Shown here piece after piece: positions 48,238-57,464 of a DNA stretch of 62,632 nt. The first letter of the stretch is position 1. Each line of letters opens with the position of its first letter. Made by a program: the position numbers and the translations under genes. Origin of the DNA: an uncultured Clostridium sp. (GTDB lineage: Bacteria; Bacillota; Clostridia; Clostridiales; Clostridiaceae); NCBI RefSeq assembly GCF_947039605.1, contig NZ_CAMQZG010000020.1, positions 1 through 62,632 on the forward strand, written 5' to 3'. The notes beneath the pieces were generated by a model, which was given only the letters and a program-made list of their open reading frames with translations, ran no database searches and had not been told where the DNA came from.

Positions 48238-48822
48238 TTAATGTTTACTACGATATTTTTCTATCTTTAATCCTCTTAAAATTCCCATAAAATATCTCTT
48301 TAAGATTATTCTATAGAAGAAGAAAGCTAAAATACTACTAACTATCCCTATTATGGCCCCTGCTATAACATCAGTTGGATAATGTACTAATAAGAATGGT
48401 CTTGATACTGCAATTGCTATCGCAAGTAAATAAACTGGAATTGCCCATTTCTTAAAGTAATACGCTAATATAAAAGCTCCAACAAAAGCTGCTGATGCAT
48501 GCCCTGATGGGAAGGAATAAGAATGTGGTGCTACTCCTATGACACTGTTCAATAGTTCTGGATGTGTTAAAAATGGTCTAGGTTCCTTCACTATATGCTT
48601 GAAAAACTCAACTAAAACTAAGTTTATACTTGATGCAAAGAAAATCATAAATCCGACTTTTCTGTGTTTAACTGTTATAAGAAGTATTAAACCTATTATT
48701 AAAAATACAAGACCATCTGTTCCAATCCTTGTGAATGCAAGCATTATCTTGTCTATGATAGGTCCATGCCAATCCTTAAATTGGTTTAAAATTGCCATAT
48801 TAAAAGTATCTAAAAAGCCCAT
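48238..48822 (-). CDS. PAP2-family membrane phosphatase, copy 1
   Basis: A 194-residue polytopic phosphatase with the three PAP2 motifs: KEPRPF, SFPSGHAS and SRPFLLVHYPTD, carrying the catalytic His of PSGH and the His/Asp of the third motif. Likely substrates are undecaprenyl diphosphate or phosphatidylglycerol phosphate; the sequence does not decide. It is paralogous to the protein at 50889-51434 over its whole length (both have FTxIG near the N-terminus and PRPFLT). A TTG four codons upstream is part of the TTGGAGGG site, so the ATG at 48822 is the start. Confidence 0.92.
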   Translation of the reverse strand: MGFLDTFNMAILNQFKDWHGPIIDKIMLAFTRIGTDGLVFLIIGLILLITVKHRKVGFMIFFASSINLVLVEFFKHIVKEPRPFLTHPELLNSVIGVAPHSYSFPSGHASAAFVGAFILAYYFKKWAIPVYLLAIAIAVSRPFLLVHYPTDVIAGAIIGIVSSILAFFFYRIILKRYFMGILRGLKIEKYRSKH

Positions 48823-48923
48823 ATTTCCCTCCAAATTTCATCTTTTGTTATTAATTTTTTCTATTTATTGTCTATGTAATTTTATAATACTTTTAATATA
48901 TTGTCCATATTTCAACAAATATA

Positions 48924-48970
48924 AAAATACTCCCATCTAAGTCCTTTAAATACTTAAATAAGAGTATTTT
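48924..48970 (-). terminator. Terminator after the ABC exporter
   Basis: AAAATACTC (48924-48932) pairs with GAGTATTTT (48962-48970) around a looser inner stem, 4 bases after the stop at 48975. Confidence 0.75.
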
Positions 48971-48974
48971 ATTT

Positions 48975-50675
48975 TTATAATGAATTTAACATTGCATAAA
49001 TCCCATCATTATCTAAAAGTTCTGTGTGAGTTCCTCTTTCCCTTATACCCTCTTTGCCTATTACAATAATTTCATCAGCATTCTGAATTGTTGTAAGTCT
49101 ATGTGCAACAACAAGTGTTGTTCTATCCTTACTAAGTGACTCTAAAGCTTTTTGAATTTCTTTTTCTGTTACATTATCAAGTGCTGATGTAGCCTCATCT
49201 AAGATAAGTATTGCTGGGTTCTTTAAAAATACTCTAGCTATTGAAATTCTTTGTTTTTGCCCCCCAGATAACTTAACCCCTCTCTCTCCAATAAATGTAT
49301 CATATCCATCTTTAAGTTCCATTATAAAATCATGTAAACTCGCATTTTTAGCTGCACTAATTATTTCCACTTTAGTTGCACCAATTTTTCCATAAGCAAT
49401 ATTTTCTCTAATGCTTCCAGTAAATAAAAATACATCTTGTTGAACTACTCCAACTTGCTTTCTAAGAGATTCAAGTTTAACATCTTTTATACTTGTCCCA
49501 TCAATTTTTATATCTCCACTATCAAATTCATAAAACCTTGGAATTAGATTACATATAGTAGTTTTTCCACCACCAGATGAACCTACTAAAGCTATCATCT
49601 TCCCTGCTTCTATCTCTAAATCAAAATTATCTAAAATCTTTGAATTATCTTCATATTTAAAATTAACTTTTTCAAATTTTATATGACCTTTAACATTTTC
49701 TAATTCTACCGCACTCTCTGATTCTACTTCTTCTTCCTCATTGATTAATTCTTGGAATCTTGCAAAGCCGGTCATCCCATTTTGAACCATCTCATTAAAG
49801 TTTATAAGTTTTCTAATTGGCTGCAAGAACATCTTTATATAAAGAATATAAGCTGCAAAATCTCCAAAAGTTATTCTACCTAAATAAGTAAAATATCCTG
49901 CTGATATTAAAACTATAAGCTCTAATAAATCTATAAAAAGAAACATACCAGAAAAATATTCTGCCATTACTTTATATGCTTTTTTTCTAGCACTTTTGAA
50001 AGTCTCATTAGACTCACTAAATCTATTTATCTCATACTTATCATTAAAAAATGATTTAGTAACTCTTATTCCAGATATACTATTTTCTATAGCTGCATTT
50101 ACTTCCCCTGTTTTTTCCCTTGTTTCTTTAAAAGCACTTATCATCTTCTTTCTTTTTCTTAAAGTAAAATATATACCTAAAGGTAAAAGTGCAAAAACAA
50201 TTAAAGTAAGCTCAAGATTTATAGAACTTAATACTCCAAATGAACCAAATATCATAACTATTGCCATAAATAAATCTTCAGGTCCATGATGTGCAAGTTC
50301 TGAAACTTCATTTAAATCATTGATAATTCTAGACATTATTACCCCTGTTTTATTATCATCAAAATATTTATTTGGTAACTTTTGCAATTTTTTAAATACA
50401 TCATCTCTCATATCACCTTGCATTTGTACACCAACAACATGACCTTGATATTGCATAAAGTAATTAAGTCCTGCTCTTAAAAAGAATATTCCAAGAAGCG
50501 TTATTGCAAATATAGCAAGTAATCTTAAATCTTTATTTGGAATCACATTATCAATGATTTCTCTTGTAATCATTGGATAAAACAAATCACAAACTGCAAC
50601 AAAAAATGCAGCTAATAAATCTAAGAAAAATGTTTTTTTGTATGGTTTATAATATTTTATAAATTCTTTTATCAA
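48975..50675 (-). CDS. ABC exporter, fused permease and ATPase (MsbA/multidrug type)
   Basis: A 566-residue half-transporter that should dimerise. Residues 1-300 hold six hydrophobic helices, and the cytoplasmic part has Walker A VGSSGGGKTTICN, Q-loop VGVVQQDVFLF, signature VKLSGGQKQR, Walker B AILILDEATSAL and H-loop VVAHRLTTI. The substrate is unknown; lipids, peptides or drugs are all possible. The start is TTG at 50675 with GGGGGG six bases upstream. A longer in-frame reading to 50744 must be wrong, because a consensus promoter (50716-50744) lies inside it. It is flanked by two PAP2 phosphatases, which may hint at envelope lipid traffic. Confidence 0.93.
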   Translation of the reverse strand: MIKEFIKYYKPYKKTFFLDLLAAFFVAVCDLFYPMITREIIDNVIPNKDLRLLAIFAITLLGIFFLRAGLNYFMQYQGHVVGVQMQGDMRDDVFKKLQKLPNKYFDDNKTGVIMSRIINDLNEVSELAHHGPEDLFMAIVMIFGSFGVLSSINLELTLIVFALLPLGIYFTLRKRKKMISAFKETREKTGEVNAAIENSISGIRVTKSFFNDKYEINRFSESNETFKSARKKAYKVMAEYFSGMFLFIDLLELIVLISAGYFTYLGRITFGDFAAYILYIKMFLQPIRKLINFNEMVQNGMTGFARFQELINEEEEVESESAVELENVKGHIKFEKVNFKYEDNSKILDNFDLEIEAGKMIALVGSSGGGKTTICNLIPRFYEFDSGDIKIDGTSIKDVKLESLRKQVGVVQQDVFLFTGSIRENIAYGKIGATKVEIISAAKNASLHDFIMELKDGYDTFIGERGVKLSGGQKQRISIARVFLKNPAILILDEATSALDNVTEKEIQKALESLSKDRTTLVVAHRLTTIQNADEIIVIGKEGIRERGTHTELLDNDGIYAMLNSL

Positions 50676-50715
50676 AACTATCCCCCCTTTTGATAAAACT
50701 CTGCCTATTTCACCA

Positions 50716-50744
50716 ATTATAACGGAATTAATTACTACTTTCAA
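50716..50744 (-). promoter_or_regulatory. Consensus sigma-A promoter of the ABC exporter
   Basis: On the minus strand TTGAAA (50744-50739) and a perfect TATAAT (50721-50716) are exactly 17 bases apart. Transcription should begin about 33 bases before the TTG start codon at 50675. Confidence 0.85.
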
Positions 50745-50888
50745 TGATAATATAGTTTATTTGTTATTAATTTGATAATAAATATACACTTTTTATTATT
50801 TAAGTCTTAATTCCTTCCCCACTCTTATATAGACACCCCCTACTAAATCAATTAAGATGATATTATAACTTGTTTAAGGGGTGTTTAA

Positions 50889-51434
50889 ATGATTAATTTG
50901 ATACAAAATTTTGATGCATCATCAATGTATGCTATTCAAGAATTACATAATCCAATATTAAATTTTATTATGATTTTCTTTACTAAAATAGGTGACCTTG
51001 GTGCTATTTGGCTTTTAATAGGATTCATATTTTTCTTCTTTAAAAAACTTAGAAAAGTCGGAATACTTATTTACTTATCTCAACTTCTAAATATAATTGT
51101 TATAACAATATTAAAGGATTTAATACAAAGACCAAGACCGTTTCTAACTCTTACTAATTTACATCCTTTAATATCGTTACCAACATCGTATTCATTCCCA
51201 TCAGGACATGCTTCATCAGCTTTTGCAGGTGCTCTTATAATTGCATATATGCTTAAAAAGTGGGCTATTCCAGCTTATATCACAGCAATATTAATAGCTT
51301 TTTCTAGAGTTTATGTAGGTGTTCACTATCCTTCAGATATAATTATTGGAAGCATTCTTGGAACTATAAGTTCAGTTATTATAATTGTCTTTTATAAAAA
51401 GTTTCTCTCTAAAAAACATAAAATATTTTTATAA
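50889..51434 (+). CDS. PAP2-family membrane phosphatase, copy 2
   Basis: A 181-residue PAP2 phosphatase with RPRPFLTL, SFPSGHASS and SRVYVGVHYPSD, and four or five hydrophobic helices. The last motif matches the BcrC/YodM style more closely than the copy at 48238, whose middle position is FLLVHYPTD. It is one of two plus-strand genes in the window and divergent from the ABC exporter. AAGGGGTG precedes the ATG. It ends in a bidirectional terminator shared with hbd. Confidence 0.92.
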   Translation: MINLIQNFDASSMYAIQELHNPILNFIMIFFTKIGDLGAIWLLIGFIFFFFKKLRKVGILIYLSQLLNIIVITILKDLIQRPRPFLTLTNLHPLISLPTSYSFPSGHASSAFAGALIIAYMLKKWAIPAYITAILIAFSRVYVGVHYPSDIIIGSILGTISSVIIIVFYKKFLSKKHKIFL

Positions 51435-51456
51435 AAACTTAAAACTGAATAAAATA

Positions 51457-51494
51457 AAACAGCCTCCCCTTCACTATGAAGAGTAGGCTGTTTT
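51457..51494. terminator. Bidirectional terminator between PAP2 and hbd
   Basis: Arms 51457-51466 and 51485-51494 pair perfectly (AAAACAGCCT/AGGCTGTTTT), with an inner CTTC/GAAG stem and A and T runs on both sides. Confidence 0.93.
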
Positions 51495-51507
51495 TTATAC
51501 TAAAATA

Positions 51508-52356
51508 TTATCTTGCGTAGTTGTGGAATCCTCTTCCAGTTTTTCTACCAAGTTGTCCAGCTCTAACATATTTTCTTAAAAGACTATGGGCTCTATATTT
51601 ACTATCACCTGTTTCTTTGTATAAAACATCCATTATAGCAAGACATACATCAAGACCTATTAAATCTCCAAGAGCTAATGGTCCCATTGGGTGAGCTGCT
51701 CCAAGTTTCATAGCTGTATCAATATCTTCCTCTGTTGCGATACCTTCAGCTAATATTCCTGCTGCTTCATTTATCATTGGAATAAGAATTCTGTTTACAA
51801 CAAATCCTGGAGCTTCAGCAACTTCTACTGGGCTTTTTCCAATGTTTTCTGAAATAGTTTTAACCTTTGCAAAAGTTTCCTCTGATGTAGCCATACCTTT
51901 GATAACTTCAACAAGCTTCATTACTGGAGCCGGGTTAAAGAAGTGCATTCCTATAACTTTATCAGGTCTGTTAGTTGCTGTTGCAACCTCTGTGATTGAT
52001 AATGATGATGTATTTGTAGCAAGAATAGTTTCTCCCTTACATATTTTACCAAGTTCTGCAAATATTTTCTTTTTGATTTCCATATTCTCAACAGCAGCTT
52101 CTACTACTAAATCACAATCAGCAGCCATGTTCATATCAACTGTTCCTGTAATTCTTGTAAGTATCTCTTCTTTAACTTCTTCTGTCATTCTTTCTTTAGC
52201 AACAAGCTTTGATAAGCTTTTGTTGATTCCAGCAATTCCTTTATCAACGAACTCTTGCTTAATATCTCTTACTACAACTTCATGACCTTTTTGTGCGAAA
52301 GCTTGAACAATTCCAGCTCCCATAGTTCCTGCACCAAGTACAAAAATCTTTTCCAT
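51508..52356 (-). CDS. hbd: 3-hydroxybutyryl-CoA dehydrogenase
   Basis: A 282-residue dehydrogenase, exactly the clostridial length. Reduces acetoacetyl-CoA to 3-hydroxybutyryl-CoA with NAD(P)H. The Rossmann start [20 protein letters not shown], the catalytic His region [17 protein letters not shown] (near 137-153) and the C-terminal domain ([18 protein letters not shown], then [13 protein letters not shown]) are typical. A longer in-frame start at 52377 would place the GGGGG site inside the gene; the ATG at 52356 is correct. Last gene of the butyrate operon; thiolase is not in the window. Confidence 0.97.
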   Translation of the reverse strand: MEKIFVLGAGTMGAGIVQAFAQKGHEVVVRDIKQEFVDKGIAGINKSLSKLVAKERMTEEVKEEILTRITGTVDMNMAADCDLVVEAAVENMEIKKKIFAELGKICKGETILATNTSSLSITEVATATNRPDKVIGMHFFNPAPVMKLVEVIKGMATSEETFAKVKTISENIGKSPVEVAEAPGFVVNRILIPMINEAAGILAEGIATEEDIDTAMKLGAAHPMGPLALGDLIGLDVCLAIMDVLYKETGDSKYRAHSLLRKYVRAGQLGRKTGRGFHNYAR

Positions 52357-52394
52357 AATTAAAAATCCCCCATTCATCTCATTTTTATTATGAT

Positions 52395-52421
52395 AAAGGG
52401 GCTAATACCCAAAGCCCCTTT
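52395..52421 (-). terminator. Intercistronic hairpin between etfA and hbd
   Basis: Arms 52395-52403 and 52413-52421 pair perfectly (AAAGGGGCT). There is no strong U-run, so it may be an attenuator or RNA-processing stem rather than a full terminator. Confidence 0.6.
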
Positions 52422-52476
52422 ACCTTTAAATTAATTTCATTCCATAAATTGAAATTTTAAAAATCTAATTTATACC

Positions 52477-53484
52477 TTAGTTTTCTTCTTTTATTTTCTT
52501 AAATTGTCCAATAAATTCTGGAAGAACCTTAGCTACATCACCAACAATTGCATAATCTGCAACTTTCATGATTGGAGCTGTTTCATCTTTATTTATAGCA
52601 ATTATCATATCTGATTCTTGCATACCAGCTACGTGTTGGATTGCTCCTGAAATACCACAAGCGATATAAATATTAGGTCTTACTGTCTTACCTGTTTGTC
52701 CAACTTGATAATCCTTATCTACCCAACCTTTTTCTATCGCAGCTCTTGATGCAGCTATTGACCCACCAAGTTCTTCTGCAAGTTCCTCAAGAAGTTTGAA
52801 GTTTTCTTTTGAACCAACTCCTCTTCCACCAGCAACTAAAACTGTAGCTTCTGATATATCAGCTATATCTTTATGCTCTTTAATTATTTGAATAACTTTA
52901 GTTCTGATATCACTATCTTTTAAAGTTACTTCTAAATTAGAAACTGTATAATCTGTGTTTGTTCCTGGAAGTTTTGAAAAAACACCAGGTCTTATTGTAG
53001 CCATTTGAGGTCTGTGATCTGGACATGCTATTGTAGCCATAAGATTTCCACCAAACGCTGGTCTTGTAGCAAGAAGGTCACCATTCTCAACTTCAACATC
53101 AAGAATTGTACAGTCAGCTGTTAACCCGGTTGAAAGTCTAGCTGCAACTCTAGGACCTAAATCTCTCCCTACAAAAGTTGCTCCTATGAATAATATTCCT
53201 GGTTTTCTCACATTTGCAATTTCACAAATTGCTGTTGTGTATCCATCAGTTGTATAGTTTTTAAGAAGTGGATTATCCACAACTAAAACCTCATCAGCAC
53301 CGTAAGCTCCAAGAACTTCTCCAAGACCTCCGATATTATCTCCTAAAACTAAAGCTGTAAGTTTTGCTCCTAATTTATCCGCAAGTTTTCTACCTTCTCC
53401 TAAGATTTCAAGAGAAACTTTTTGAAGTTCTCCTTCTCTTTGTTCAGCAAAAACCCAAACTCCATTATAATCTGCTAAATTCAT
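52477..53484 (-). CDS. etfA: Electron transfer flavoprotein, alpha subunit
   Basis: A 335-residue subunit that binds FAD. The C-terminal signature GISGAIQHVAGMQESDMIIA (near 275-294) continues INKDETAPIMKVADYAIVGD. RGVGSKENFKLLEELA lies near 220-235. With EtfB and Bcd it forms the electron-bifurcating complex that couples crotonyl-CoA reduction to ferredoxin reduction in butyrate-forming clostridia. It lies 21 bases after etfB with GGGAGG. Confidence 0.97.
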   Translation of the reverse strand: MNLADYNGVWVFAEQREGELQKVSLEILGEGRKLADKLGAKLTALVLGDNIGGLGEVLGAYGADEVLVVDNPLLKNYTTDGYTTAICEIANVRKPGILFIGATFVGRDLGPRVAARLSTGLTADCTILDVEVENGDLLATRPAFGGNLMATIACPDHRPQMATIRPGVFSKLPGTNTDYTVSNLEVTLKDSDIRTKVIQIIKEHKDIADISEATVLVAGGRGVGSKENFKLLEELAEELGGSIAASRAAIEKGWVDKDYQVGQTGKTVRPNIYIACGISGAIQHVAGMQESDMIIAINKDETAPIMKVADYAIVGDVAKVLPEFIGQFKKIKEEN

Positions 53485-53505
53485 AACTTAATACCTCCCT
53501 TAAAA

Positions 53506-54285
53506 TTAGATATAGTGCTTTTCTTTTAATTTTGATAAAACATAAGAAACTGCTTCGTTAGCTGATTGATTAACTATCTCACCTTTACCTTTTGGCTCTT
53601 TAGTCATTGACTTCTTAACCTTAGTTGGCGAACCTTTTAATCCAAGTTCTGCTTTATCAACTTCTATATCATCAGCTGTCCATACTGTTACTTCTTTATT
53701 TTTTGTAGCAAATATGCTTTTAACATTCATATATCTTGGATGATTAAGCTCTTTGATAGCTGTTAAAAGAACTGGTCCTTGAACTTTTATAAGTTCATAT
53801 CCATCTTCTAAAGCTCTATTTATTAAGAATCCATCCTCTTCAACTGTAACACCCTGAACATAAGTTACCTGTGCTATGTCTAAATGCTCTGCTATTTCTG
53901 GACCAACCTGTGCTGTATCTCCATCAATCGCTTGTCTTCCAGCGAAAACTATATCATACTCTAATCTTTTTAATGCTCCTGCTAAAGCTTTTGATGTAGC
54001 AAGTGTATCCGCCCCTGCAAATGCTCTATCTGTTATAAGAACTGCTTCATCAGCTCCCATACATAATGCTTCTCTTAAAGCTGCTTTAGCTTGAGGTGGC
54101 CCCATGCTAAGAACTGTAACAGTCGCACCATTTTTTTCTTTAAGGCATAAAGCTGCTTCTAAAGCATGCTTATCCTCTGGATTTATGATTGATGGAACTC
54201 CATCTCTTATTAATGTACCTTTTACTGGATCTATCTTAACAGCTGTAGTATCTGGTACTTGCTTTAAACAAACTACTATATTCAT
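53506..54285 (-). CDS. etfB: Electron transfer flavoprotein, beta subunit
   Basis: A 259-residue subunit of the ETF. VCLKQVPDTTAVKIDP at the N-terminus, VTVLSMGPPQAKAALREALC and the FAD/AMP-binding GRQAIDGDTAQVGPEIAEHL are conserved. In clostridial bifurcating ETFs this subunit holds the bifurcating flavin and the NADH site. It follows bcd closely and precedes etfA. Confidence 0.97.
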   Translation of the reverse strand: MNIVVCLKQVPDTTAVKIDPVKGTLIRDGVPSIINPEDKHALEAALCLKEKNGATVTVLSMGPPQAKAALREALCMGADEAVLITDRAFAGADTLATSKALAGALKRLEYDIVFAGRQAIDGDTAQVGPEIAEHLDIAQVTYVQGVTVEEDGFLINRALEDGYELIKVQGPVLLTAIKELNHPRYMNVKSIFATKNKEVTVWTADDIEVDKAELGLKGSPTKVKKSMTKEPKGKGEIVNQSANEAVSYVLSKLKEKHYI

Positions 54286-54307
54286 CTTTTAATGTCCCCC
54301 TCTTAAA

Positions 54308-55447
54308 TTATCTTAAAACACTACCTGCGATAACCATTTTTTGAACCTCTGAAGTTCCTTCATAGATTTCAGTTATCTTAGCATCTCTCATCATTCTTTC
54401 TACTGGGTACTCTTTAGTGTAACCATATCCACCAAAGATTTGAACTGCTTTAGTTGTTACTTCCATAGCAACTTCTGAAGCATATAACTTTGCTCTTGCA
54501 GCTTCTACTGAATAAGGAAGCTTAGCTTCTTTAAGGAATGCTGCCTTATAAACAAGATTCTTCGCTGCTTCAACTTTAGTATCCATATCAGCTATCATCC
54601 ATTGTAATCCTTGGAATGCTGATAAAGGTCTACCAAATTGTTTTCTTTCTTTCATGTAATTAACTGCTTCTTCTAAAGCACCCTCTGCGATTCCAAGAGC
54701 TTGAGCTGCAATACCTATTCTTCCTCCATCAAGAGTTTTCATAGCTACTCCAAATCCTTTACCCTCTCTACCGATTAAGTTTTCTTTTGGAACTATACAA
54801 TTTTCCATGATAAGTTCTGTTGTAGATGAAGCTCTAATTCCAAGCTTATCTTCTTTTTTACCAATAGAGAAACCTGGGAAATCTTTTTCAACTATGAAAG
54901 CAGAAATTCCTCTTGTTCCTTGAGATTTATCTGTCATAGCAAATATGATAAACGTCTCAGCATATCCACCATTTGTGATAAATATTTTACTTCCATTAAG
55001 AACATAATTGTCTCCATCAACTTTTGCAGTAGTCTGTTGACCAGCTGCATCTGTTCCAGCACCTGGCTCTGTAAGTCCAAAAGCACCAAGTTTTTTACCC
55101 GTTGCAAGGTCTTTTAAATACTTAGCTTTTTGAGCTGGATTACAGAATTCATTTATAACTGAAGCACATAAAGATGTGTGTGCTGAAAGGATAACCCCTG
55201 TAGTACCACAAACTTTTGATAACTCCTCAACAGCGATAATATATGATAATACATCTCCGCCAGCTCCACCGAATTCTTCACTAAATGGAATACCCATCAT
55301 TCCAAGCTCTGCCATTTTCTTTACATTTTCCATTGGAAATCTTTCTGTTTGATCAATCTCCGCCGCTATTGGTTTTACTTCATTTATAGCAAACTCTCTA
55401 ACCATTTGTCTTACTAAATCTTGCTCTGTAGTTAATTGAAAATTCAT
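54308..55447 (-). CDS. bcd: Butyryl-CoA dehydrogenase
   Basis: A 379-residue acyl-CoA dehydrogenase that reduces crotonyl-CoA to butyryl-CoA. FAD-binding and substrate loops FGLTEPGAGTDAAGQQTTAK and FITNGGYAETFIIFA are seen. The catalytic Glu lies in KITEIYEGTSEVQKMVIAGS near the C-terminus, and GGYGYTKEYPVERMMRD is the second family signature. Its place between crt and etfBA marks it as the ETF-linked bifurcating enzyme. Confidence 0.98.
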   Translation of the reverse strand: MNFQLTTEQDLVRQMVREFAINEVKPIAAEIDQTERFPMENVKKMAELGMMGIPFSEEFGGAGGDVLSYIIAVEELSKVCGTTGVILSAHTSLCASVINEFCNPAQKAKYLKDLATGKKLGAFGLTEPGAGTDAAGQQTTAKVDGDNYVLNGSKIFITNGGYAETFIIFAMTDKSQGTRGISAFIVEKDFPGFSIGKKEDKLGIRASSTTELIMENCIVPKENLIGREGKGFGVAMKTLDGGRIGIAAQALGIAEGALEEAVNYMKERKQFGRPLSAFQGLQWMIADMDTKVEAAKNLVYKAAFLKEAKLPYSVEAARAKLYASEVAMEVTTKAVQIFGGYGYTKEYPVERMMRDAKITEIYEGTSEVQKMVIAGSVLR

Positions 55448-55504
55448 TTAATGTAACCTCCCCATTATTTAAATGCAATATAAAAAATCCATTAATGGAT
55501 CTTA

Positions 55505-56290
55505 TTATTGATTTTTAAAATTCTTCTCACTTCTTCTTTCCATGAATGCAGTCATACCTTCTGTCTGATCCTCTGTTAAGAAACACTTACCAAAATCTTC
55601 AGCCTCTATTATGATAGCCTTGTCCATATCCACTTGTGTTCCTCTGTTTATAGCATCTTTGCATAACTTTACAGCTATCGGAGCATTACTAGCTATCATT
55701 TTAGCCATTTTCATTGCTTCATCTATTAAAGTTTCAGGCGCTACAACCTTATTAACTAATCCAATTCTTAAAGCTTCATCAGCTTTAATTATTTTACCTG
55801 TATATATTAATTCCTTAGCCATTCCAGATCCAACTATTCTTGGAAGTCTTTGAGTTCCCCCAAAACCTGGAGTTATTCCAAGTCCAGCTTCTGGTTGTCC
55901 AAACTTAGCTTTTTCGCCTGCGATCCTTATATCACATGACATAGCAAGTTCACACCCACCACCTAAAGCAAATCCTGAAATAGCAGCTATTACTGGCTTG
56001 TCTAAGTTTTCTAATCTTCTAAATACGTTATTACCTAAAATCCCAAAGTTTTTACCCTCTTCTTCATTAAGGTCCTTCATTTGCGCTATATCAGCCCCGG
56101 CAACAAAAGATTTATCCCCTGCTCCTCTTAAAACTACAGCATATACATCTTTATCTTCTTCAAGATTTGCTATTACTGTGTCTAAGTCTTTTAAAGTTTC
56201 TGAGTTTAAAGCATTTAAAGCCTTTGGTCTATTGATAGTTACTATAGCGATATTACCTTCTTTTTCAAGAAGAACGTTTTTTAACTCCAT
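55505..56290 (-). CDS. crt: 3-hydroxybutyryl-CoA dehydratase (crotonase)
   Basis: A 261-residue enoyl-CoA hydratase that dehydrates 3-hydroxybutyryl-CoA to crotonyl-CoA. The oxyanion-hole and active-site segments GDKSFVAGADIAQM (near 59) and ISGFALGGGCELAMSCDIRI (near 105), plus the catalytic Glu region FGQPEAGLGITPGFGGTQRL (near 130), are intact. First gene of crt-bcd-etfB-etfA-hbd, with a Rex box at 56335-56352 just upstream. Confidence 0.98.
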   Translation of the reverse strand: MELKNVLLEKEGNIAIVTINRPKALNALNSETLKDLDTVIANLEEDKDVYAVVLRGAGDKSFVAGADIAQMKDLNEEEGKNFGILGNNVFRRLENLDKPVIAAISGFALGGGCELAMSCDIRIAGEKAKFGQPEAGLGITPGFGGTQRLPRIVGSGMAKELIYTGKIIKADEALRIGLVNKVVAPETLIDEAMKMAKMIASNAPIAVKLCKDAINRGTQVDMDKAIIIEAEDFGKCFLTEDQTEGMTAFMERRSEKNFKNQ

Positions 56291-56334
56291 TTTTTAAAAT
56301 TCCTCCTCAATACCCTTTAATATGACAAACCCAT

Positions 56335-56352
56335 TTGTTATAAACTTAACAA
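56335..56352 (-). promoter_or_regulatory. Rex operator upstream of crt
   Basis: TTGTTATAAACTTAACAA matches the Rex consensus TTGTTAANNNNTTAACAA at all but one fixed position, 45 bases before the crt start. It predicts repression of the butyrate operon when NADH is low. Confidence 0.85.
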
Positions 56353-56367
56353 ACTAGGCAAAAAAAA

Positions 56368-56395
56368 TAATTGAAGCTTTTTCAAACTTCAATTA
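56368..56395 (-). terminator. Terminator after rex
   Basis: Arms 56368-56376 and 56387-56395 pair perfectly (TAATTGAAG), followed on the minus strand by U8 from the A-run at 56360-56367. It isolates rex from crt. Confidence 0.92.
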
Positions 56396-56465
56396 AATTA
56401 TAATGTCTATTTCTTCCATTTGCAATATATTTTTGGTATTTTAGAAAAATTATCCATTTTTAGTT

Positions 56466-57107
56466 TTATTTTTTGTTTTCTTTTTCATTCAGTAAATATA
56501 TTAAAGTTAGCATACTTTCACTCAAATGAACGTTTTCTACTGTTACATCACTTGGAACCTCTAAATCTAAAGGTGCAAAGTTCCAGATTCCTTTTATGCC
56601 CCTTGATATAAATCTATCTGCTACTTTTTGTGCATTAACTTTAGGAACACATATAACTCCAATATCTATACTATTATGTTCTAAGAAACCTTCTAAATCA
56701 TCTATATCTTGTATTTCTATATCTCTAATTTGAATTCCTGAAAGCTTTGGATTAGCATCAAAAATACCTTCAACTACAAATCCTAATTTTCCAAACTGAT
56801 TGTAATTAGCAATTGCTTGCCCAATATTTCCAGCACCTACGATTACTAATTTATAAGCTCTATCAAGTCCAAGTATATTACTTATCTCATTGTATAAAGC
56901 TTTTACATTATATCCATACCCTTGCTGACCAAAATCACCAAAACAATTTAAATCCTGACGTATCTGTGAAGCTGTAAATCCTATCTTTTCACTTAATTCT
57001 TTAGATGATATTCTATCTACATCATTATCCATAAGTTCTCTTAAATATCTATGATATTTTGGGAGTCTTTTGATAACAGCCATAGATATAGTCTTTCTTT
57101 TTTCCAT
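56466..57107 (-). CDS. rex: Redox-sensing transcriptional repressor Rex
   Basis: A 213-residue repressor that releases DNA when NADH binds. An N-terminal winged helix (ISMAVIKRLPKYHRYLREL and SKELSEKIGFTASQIRQDLN) precedes an NAD(H) Rossmann fold (LVIVGAGNIGQAIANY, near 88) and a C-terminal swapped helix. An in-frame upstream start at 57167 would add 20 residues, but the AGAGGTG site precedes the ATG at 57107, and family length agrees. It lies immediately upstream of the butyrate operon but has its own terminator. A Rex-like box at 57133-57150 suggests self-control. Confidence 0.97.
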   Translation of the reverse strand: MEKRKTISMAVIKRLPKYHRYLRELMDNDVDRISSKELSEKIGFTASQIRQDLNCFGDFGQQGYGYNVKALYNEISNILGLDRAYKLVIVGAGNIGQAIANYNQFGKLGFVVEGIFDANPKLSGIQIRDIEIQDIDDLEGFLEHNSIDIGVICVPKVNAQKVADRFISRGIKGIWNFAPLDLEVPSDVTVENVHLSESMLTLIYLLNEKENKK

Positions 57108-57132
57108 TAAATTCACCTCTTTTAACTCAAGC

Positions 57133-57150
57133 TTGTTAAATATATAACAT
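57133..57150 (-). promoter_or_regulatory. Probable Rex operator upstream of rex
   Basis: TTGTTAAATATATAACAT agrees with TTGTTAANNNNTTAACAA except at two positions, 26 bases before the rex start codon. Confidence 0.65.
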
Positions 57151-57274
57151 ACTGTATATTTTAACACATATATCTTTTGTTTATCTATAATTTAACAAAA
57201 TTTTCAACTTATTATTTTTCTCGCTAACATTCTTCTGCTTAAAACCTATTTTTATCTAAATAAAAATATAGAAA

Positions 57275-57319
57275 ATGAGGCTTATACACAACAACCTTAA
57301 AGTTATGTATAAGCCTCAT
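57275..57319 (-). terminator. Terminator downstream of the metal-pump gene
   Basis: Arms 57275-57287 and 57307-57319 pair perfectly over 13 bases (ATGAGGCTTATAC). It lies 145 bases after the stop at 57465. Confidence 0.85.
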
Positions 57320-57464
57320 TAAGATAAATAGTATAACCGTTATACGCATCTACCTGAACATATTCTTATAAATACAATTATATTAATTTTTTGTTAAATT
57401 GTCAATATTTTTTCGCCATTTTTTTTACTTTCGACAATTTTTTATTACTATATTTGTAATTTTA

